NCBI RefSeq assembly: GCF_013391635.1
Contig: NZ_JACAWU010000001.1
Coordinates: 1,116,001-1,180,000 of the forward strand
Length of the DNA stretch: 64,000 bases
DNA from: Natronomonas gomsonensis
Lineage (GTDB): Archaea; Halobacteriota; Halobacteria; Halobacteriales; Haloarculaceae
Direction: 5' to 3'
A program made the translations under genes and the position numbers. Positions 59,878 to 64,000 of the stretch are shown here, one piece after another. The notes under the pieces were generated by a model. That model was not told where the DNA came from. It saw nothing but the letters and a program-made list of their open reading frames with translations, and made no database searches. How positions within the stretch are numbered: the stretch's first letter is position 1; every line of letters begins with the position of its first letter.

Positions 59878-62739
59878 TTCTGCTGCCGATTGGGCCGCTG
59901 AAACGCCGATGTCGTCGAACAGCGATTCGAACAGCGTCCGTTGGACGGCCCGTATGTGGTTGTAGAACGCCGTCGAAGAGATGCCGAGCGTCGCCGCGAC
60001 GTCCTCGCCGGTGCTCTCGCGGGGGGTGTCGAAGAAGCCGCTGTAGTAGGCCGTCTGAACCACTTCGAGTTGCCGGTCGGTCAGGCGGTCGAAGACCCGC
60101 GAGTACAGGTCCCGTTCCGTCGAGCGGTCGAACGTCTGTTTCGACTGCAGTCGAACGTCGTCGAACGACTCACGGACGAGTCCCGTGATGTGTCGCACGT
60201 CGATGCTCTCGGGGATGTCGACGACGAGCGTCGTCGTCGTCGGGTTCGCCGAGACGCTCCGCAACACCGCGCCGTGGTCGGCCAACTCGATTGCGAGGAA
60301 CGGACTCGACAGGCCGAGTCGGAGGAAACCGCCGGCGCTGTCGGCGCTGATTCGGTGGACCGTCTCGATGGAGTGAAGCCCCCGTGCGGCCATCTCGACG
60401 ACGTCGATAGGGGTGTCCTCGACGGCGACGAAGACGTAACTCCCCTCGGCGGTCTGTTGGATGCCGCCCTGATAGGTGAGTGTACAGTCGGCCTCCGCGG
60501 CGAGTCGAGAGAGGACGAACCGCTGGTCGTCGATGGATAACTCGACTCGCGTCATCGAGGTGGTGAGCAGCGCGTTCTTCCGCTCGATTGCGCTTATCGC
60601 CGCCGCAATCGTCTCGCCGAGTTCCGCGATGACCGTCCGCAAGGTGCCCTCGAAGGCGTTCTGGGTCCGCGCGTACACCGTCAGGACGCCGTAGGTGAGT
60701 TCGTTGTACGAAAGCGGGATGCTCAACACCGAGAGGTAATCCCGCGACAGCGCGTCCTTTCGCCACGCCTCATCCCGGAGTCGCGCGGCGACGTTCGACA
60801 CCAACGTCACCTCCCGCGTGGCCGCTGCCCGTCCAACGGGTTCGTCGGTCGTCTCGTCGACGTGGAACGTGCGACTGTCCAGATACCCCTGTTCGTCGCC
60901 GGCCCACGCCTGCGGTTCTATCGTGTCGGTTCGAGGGTCGACGGCGCCGACCCACGCGAATGCGAACCGGTCGTCGTCGGTGAGCAGTTCACACACCGTG
61001 TGGTCGATTTCCTCGCGCGTCTCCGCCTCGACGAGCGCCTGGTCGATTTCGCGAATCGTCTCGTTGATTCGGTTCAGCGCCGTCAGTTGGTCGTTCCTGT
61101 GTTGGAGTTCGCGGTCCTGTTCGCGAAGGCGGCTCTCACGGGTCACGCGGTCGAGTGCGGCCTCGGCCGTCGCCGCGAGCAAATCGGCGAGTTCGCGCGT
61201 CACGTCGTCGAAGGCGGCGACGGTTTCCGACCCCGCGACGAACACGCCGTGATTGCCGAGCGGAATGAACGCGGCGCTCCGGAGGTCCGTCGCACGGTTT
61301 TCGAGCCGGTCGGACTCGTGGACGTCGTCGAAAAACAGCGGTTCGTCCTCGACGAAACTGTAACTCGTCAACCCGCCGTCGTTGGCGTGGACCGCTCGCA
61401 GCGGCCCGTTCAGCCGCTCCATCTCGGCGGAGTGGACCACCGGGTCGAGGTCGTTGTCGTCGGCGTCGAACAGGTAGACGGCGCTCGCGTCGACGTCGAG
61501 GACGCTCGCGGTGTCGTCGACGACGTGCTGGGCGATCTCCCGGTGGGTTTCGGCGTACAGGAAATCCCTCGCCGTCCCCTGGAGCGTCGCCAGCGCTTCC
61601 TCGCGTTGCTTCCGTTTCGTGATGTCCCGACAGCTGTAGAGGAGCGTCCCGTCCTGAATCGACACCTCCCTGACGTTGACCAACAGGGTGTGTTCCCGTC
61701 CGGCCTTGTCGGTGGCGGTACACTCGATGTTCTTCAACACGCCCTCTTCGGCGAGTTCCTCGCGGTCGAAGAGGTCCGGACCGAGCAGTTCCGCTATCGT
61801 CCCCAACTCGCGGATTTCCTCGACCGTGTAGCCGAAGATGAAGTGAACGTTCGGACAGACGTAGGTGTACTCGCCGGACTCGTCGGTAATCAACACCGTG
61901 TCCGTCATGTTGTTCAGCGTCACCCGATGGAGTTCCTCGGATTGCCGGAGGTCGCGCTCGAGGTCGACCCGTTCGGTGATGTCGACGGCTTCGACGACGA
62001 TGGAGACGATACCCCCCCGGTCGTCGCGAACTGGGCGGGCCGAGAGGTCGACGACGCGCTCGGTTTCGTCCGCGGCGCCGGTGACGACCGCGTTGCCGAA
62101 GGTGCCGTCCATCGCCGTCTCGACGATTCGGCGCACGTCGGCCCGCGTCTCCGCCGCCGCCGGCCCCCACGGGAGCGCCCAGAACGGCTCGCCGATGGCG
62201 TCTTCGACGCCTGTTTCGACCATCTCGCGGGCGGTTTCGTTCATCCGGGTGAGCGTGCCGTCCGGGTCGAGCACCCACGTGGCCGTCCGGCTGTCTTCGA
62301 AGATGGCATCGAACTGCCTCGCGCGGTCTCGTCGGGTCCTCGTTTCTCGGGCGGCGTCGACGCTGCGTTCGATGCGGGTGAGCACGTCGTCGACGTCGAC
62401 GCGCTGTCCGTCGAGGGCGATGTAGTCGGTGACGCCGGCGGCGATGGCGTCCGCGGCGACGGCTTCGCTCCCCGAAGCCGTGCCCAGTATCACCGGGAGC
62501 GTCTCGGTTTCGGCTCGCACCGAGCGGAGCAACTCCACGCCGGTCGACTCCGGCAGGGCGTACTCGCTGAGGAGACACTCGACCGATTCGTTTCGAACGG
62601 TTTCGAGCGCCGCCGCGGCCGTGGCGGCCCGCTCGACGACCGCGTCGGTGTGGGTGGTCAACGCGTCGGCGACCGTCTCGACCCAGTCGGCCTCCCCGAC
62701 GAGCAGGATTCGAGTCGAACGGAGCGTCGCAGTCGGCAT
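59872..62739 (-). CDS. Bat-type multi-sensor regulator (REC-PAS-PAS-GAF-GAF-HTH_10)
   Basis: A 955-residue regulator: a receiver-like domain (9-125), PAS (140-260), PAS (270-395), GAF (405-545), GAF (575-720), bacterioopsin-activator domain (about 735-885) and HTH_10 (about 890-945, LTDRQLEVVQTAYYSGFFD). In the receiver the phospho-acceptor is Glu59 (LLSEYALP), not Asp, so it likely acts without phosphorylation. No membrane helix. It senses internal ligands or redox state and controls transcription. It is adjacent to the gdh operon promoter and may bind the tandem palindromes, but this is inference. Confidence 0.92.
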   Translation of the reverse strand: MPTATLRSTRILLVGEADWVETVADALTTHTDAVVERAATAAAALETVRNESVECLLSEYALPESTGVELLRSVRAETETLPVILGTASGSEAVAADAIAAGVTDYIALDGQRVDVDDVLTRIERSVDAARETRTRRDRARQFDAIFEDSRTATWVLDPDGTLTRMNETAREMVETGVEDAIGEPFWALPWGPAAAETRADVRRIVETAMDGTFGNAVVTGAADETERVVDLSARPVRDDRGGIVSIVVEAVDITERVDLERDLRQSEELHRVTLNNMTDTVLITDESGEYTYVCPNVHFIFGYTVEEIRELGTIAELLGPDLFDREELAEEGVLKNIECTATDKAGREHTLLVNVREVSIQDGTLLYSCRDITKRKQREEALATLQGTARDFLYAETHREIAQHVVDDTASVLDVDASAVYLFDADDNDLDPVVHSAEMERLNGPLRAVHANDGGLTSYSFVEDEPLFFDDVHESDRLENRATDLRSAAFIPLGNHGVFVAGSETVAAFDDVTRELADLLAATAEAALDRVTRESRLREQDRELQHRNDQLTALNRINETIREIDQALVEAETREEIDHTVCELLTDDDRFAFAWVGAVDPRTDTIEPQAWAGDEQGYLDSRTFHVDETTDEPVGRAAATREVTLVSNVAARLRDEAWRKDALSRDYLSVLSIPLSYNELTYGVLTVYARTQNAFEGTLRTVIAELGETIAAAISAIERKNALLTTSMTRVELSIDDQRFVLSRLAAEADCTLTYQGGIQQTAEGSYVFVAVEDTPIDVVEMAARGLHSIETVHRISADSAGGFLRLGLSSPFLAIELADHGAVLRSVSANPTTTTLVVDIPESIDVRHITGLVRESFDDVRLQSKQTFDRSTERDLYSRVFDRLTDRQLEVVQTAYYSGFFDTPRESTGEDVAATLGISSTAFYNHIRAVQRTLFESLFDDIGVSAAQSAAEG

Positions 62740-62792
62740 TGCTCGCCGGTAGACGGCCCGGACGTTTCAACACACCGCCGCAGGCCCGGGTG

Positions 62793-63341
62793 TCACCGAC
62801 CGAAATCGGCCAGCGTCAGTGCCATCGTGATGTCGTAGTTGGTCGTCTCGACGACCGAGAACCCCACGTCGTTGTAGAGGTTGACCGCACGGCGGTTCTC
62901 CCGCTCGACGAGGAGCCAGACGTACTCGACGCCGTGTTCCCGCCCGTAACTCAGCGTGGCTTCCAGTAGCCGAGTGCCGATACCCGCGCTGTGGTAGTCC
63001 TGATGGAGGAAGATGGCCAACTCACAGCGTCCGGGCTCTTCCTCGATGAGGACTGCCTGTCCGACGGCGCGGTCGTCGTGCCACGCCAGCACGCAGTAAC
63101 CCGACACCATCACGTCCAGCCACTCCTGCAGTCGCGTCTCGCGAACCGGCGGAATCCCGAGCGAGCGGTGTGCCGAATCGAAGTCGTGGTACATCGCAAG
63201 GAGGGCGTCGTACTCCGAGTCGACCGGGCCGTCGCCGTAGGCCCGGACCTCGATGTCGCGGCCCGTCGCGTCCCGAAACGACAGCGGTGGCGGCTGGGTC
63301 CCCGCCTCGGTCCCCAACTCTGGGAAGTGACCCCCATACAT
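62793..63341 (-). CDS. GNAT-family N-acetyltransferase
   Basis: A 182-residue protein. Motif A reads LHQDYHSAGIGTRLLEA, which supplies the acetyl-CoA pyrophosphate loop (Q-x-x-G-x-G), and the last part (NRRAVNLYNDVGF) is motif B. The N-terminal 40 residues are an extra segment. The acceptor amine is unknown. ATG at 63341 is used. 53 nt separate it from the Bat-type gene on the same strand. Confidence 0.92.
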   Translation of the reverse strand: MYGGHFPELGTEAGTQPPPLSFRDATGRDIEVRAYGDGPVDSEYDALLAMYHDFDSAHRSLGIPPVRETRLQEWLDVMVSGYCVLAWHDDRAVGQAVLIEEEPGRCELAIFLHQDYHSAGIGTRLLEATLSYGREHGVEYVWLLVERENRRAVNLYNDVGFSVVETTNYDITMALTLADFGR

Positions 63342-63452
63342 CGATGCCCACCACTACGACGGGGGTTACAGTAAACGTGTGGACCGACCGTACTCCCCGG
63401 GCGGCGGTCGCGGATTCCACGGACAGTGACCGAACCGAGATAGATTGGTTTT

Positions 63453-63509
63453 GATACGTGGTGCTTTTCCGCACTCTGCTTTCTTATCTAAGACTAACAC
63501 CACGATATC
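63453..63509. repeat. Inverted repeat ahead of SHOCT gene
   Basis: GATACGTGGTG (63453-63463) and CACCACGATATC (63498-63509) pair with one bulged base around a 34-nt loop. It lies in the divergent gap between the GNAT and SHOCT genes, about 56 bp before the latter. No function is known. Confidence 0.3.
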
Positions 63510-63564
63510 CGATGCTTTCTGAGCAGCAACTGTGTTGAATGCAGGGGACGTATATCTACACGTT

Positions 63565-63933
63565 ATGACAACCAACACCGACGACAGTCGACTCCTCGCG
63601 ATACTGCTCGTCGTGGTCGGCGCACTCGTCGTACTCCCTGCCCTGTTCATGGGGTTCGGAATGATGGGGTACGGCTCGATGATGAGCGGAACGTGGGGCC
63701 ACGGAATGTGGGGCGACGGAACGGTCTCCGGCTGGGTCGTTCTCGCGGGACTCCTCTTCCGACTCCTGTTCCTCGCGGCCATCGTCGCCGGGGGCTACTT
63801 CCTCTACCGGGCGATGACCGGGTCGGACGGCGACGACACGGCGCTCGAGGAACTCCGACTCGCGTACGCACGCGGCGACCTCACCGAGGAGGAGTACGAA
63901 ACGCGACGCGAGAATCTCCAACGGGACTCCTGA
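63565..63933 (+). CDS. SHOCT-domain small membrane protein
   Basis: A 122-residue protein. It has two hydrophobic helices (about 10-33 and 50-75) joined by a Gly/Met/His-rich loop (MMGYGSMMSGTWGHGMW), and a C-terminal SHOCT motif (ALEELRLAYARGDLTEEEYETR), a short oligomerisation helix pair. ATG at 63565 is preferred; a GTG at 63532 would add 11 residues. Met/His in the loop could bind copper, but this is conjecture. 63934-64000 holds nothing recognised. Confidence 0.88.
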   Translation: MTTNTDDSRLLAILLVVVGALVVLPALFMGFGMMGYGSMMSGTWGHGMWGDGTVSGWVVLAGLLFRLLFLAAIVAGGYFLYRAMTGSDGDDTALEELRLAYARGDLTEEEYETRRENLQRDS

Positions 63934-64000
63934 ACGCCCGTTGTCGGTGATGCTGTTCTGTGGTCGTCGTCTCGGGTACGCGAACGTGGACCGAAATTAA

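Noticed and set aside
60862..62838. 658-codon plus-strand open frame opposite the Bat-type gene
   Set aside because: Antisense shadow; the minus strand holds the intact PAS, GAF and HTH_10 domains.

Overview
The window is GC-rich chromosomal DNA from a haloarchaeon (class Halobacteria); the genus cannot be fixed from sequence alone. The evidence is: very acidic predicted proteins, Tat-type signals followed by lipoboxes, several UspA proteins, KaiC-like and Bat-type (HTH_10) regulators, archaeal TATA boxes about 25-28 nt before many start codons (leaderless genes), and frequent ATGA/GTGA overlaps between genes. About 62 genes are supported, including one tRNA-Ser(CGA). No insertion sequence, CRISPR array, rRNA, phage module or replication origin was recognised. 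The window opens inside a VWA-domain gene that continues past base 1.

Layout. 1-8.7 kb: VWA protein, tRNA-Ser, two UspA genes, membrane proteins, a PfkB-type kinase, an alpha/beta hydrolase, a HtrA-like Tat lipoprotein protease and a DUF2062 protein. 8.7-12.2 kb: an APC permease fused to UspA domains, divergent from an Lrp-TrkA_C regulator, with a structured promoter region and two short ORFs ahead of the permease. 12.3-20.3 kb: a MATE exporter, an RND/MMPL exporter with a COG1361-type surface protein, a divergent TetR regulator with a 20-bp palindrome between them, and an acyl-CoA synthetase. 20.3-23.6 kb: a two-gene operon of a double-domain KaiC-like ATPase and a histidine kinase carrying a complete LOV blue-light motif. 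23.8-33.7 kb: MBL-fold hydrolase, pilin-like protein, MFS transporter, thioesterase, a GMC oxidoreductase with a small partner subunit, ATP-grasp enzyme, a membrane-anchored KaiC-like/HTR-like protein with a Thr/Pro stalk, and a Rieske protein. 33.7-38.2 kb: a CMP-kinase-like protein with an altered P-loop, then a complete PotABCD-type ABC importer. 38.4-43.5 kb: a tightly overlapping CoA-ester operon (two crotonase-fold enzymes around an ADP-forming acyl-CoA synthetase, then a nitrilase) followed by an Lrp regulator. 43.5-51.2 kb: ZIP transporter, DUF445 protein, and a set of small or surface proteins (zinc ribbon, coiled-coil protein, pilin-like protein, secreted repeat protein, PEBP). 51.3-58.3 kb: cytochrome P450, an ABC-2 exporter operon with a second COG1361 protein, a ZIP transporter and a CaCA antiporter. 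58.3-64 kb: glutamate dehydrogenase behind a 47-residue zinc ribbon, a Bat-type multi-sensor regulator, a GNAT acetyltransferase and a SHOCT-domain membrane protein.

Most notable: (i) the LOV kinase/KaiC-like operon; (ii) two paralogous COG1361 proteins paired with two unrelated exporters; (iii) perfect or near-perfect palindromes next to promoters of the TetR/MMPL, MATE, Lrp, HTR-like, potD and gdh transcription units, the gdh one being two copies spaced 31 bp; (iv) altered catalytic residues in the CMP-kinase-like P-loop (Lys to Val) and in the Bat-type receiver domain (Asp to Glu); (v) short translationally linked ORFs in two leaders or junctions. Protein functions rest on recognised motifs; regulator-site pairings are inference.
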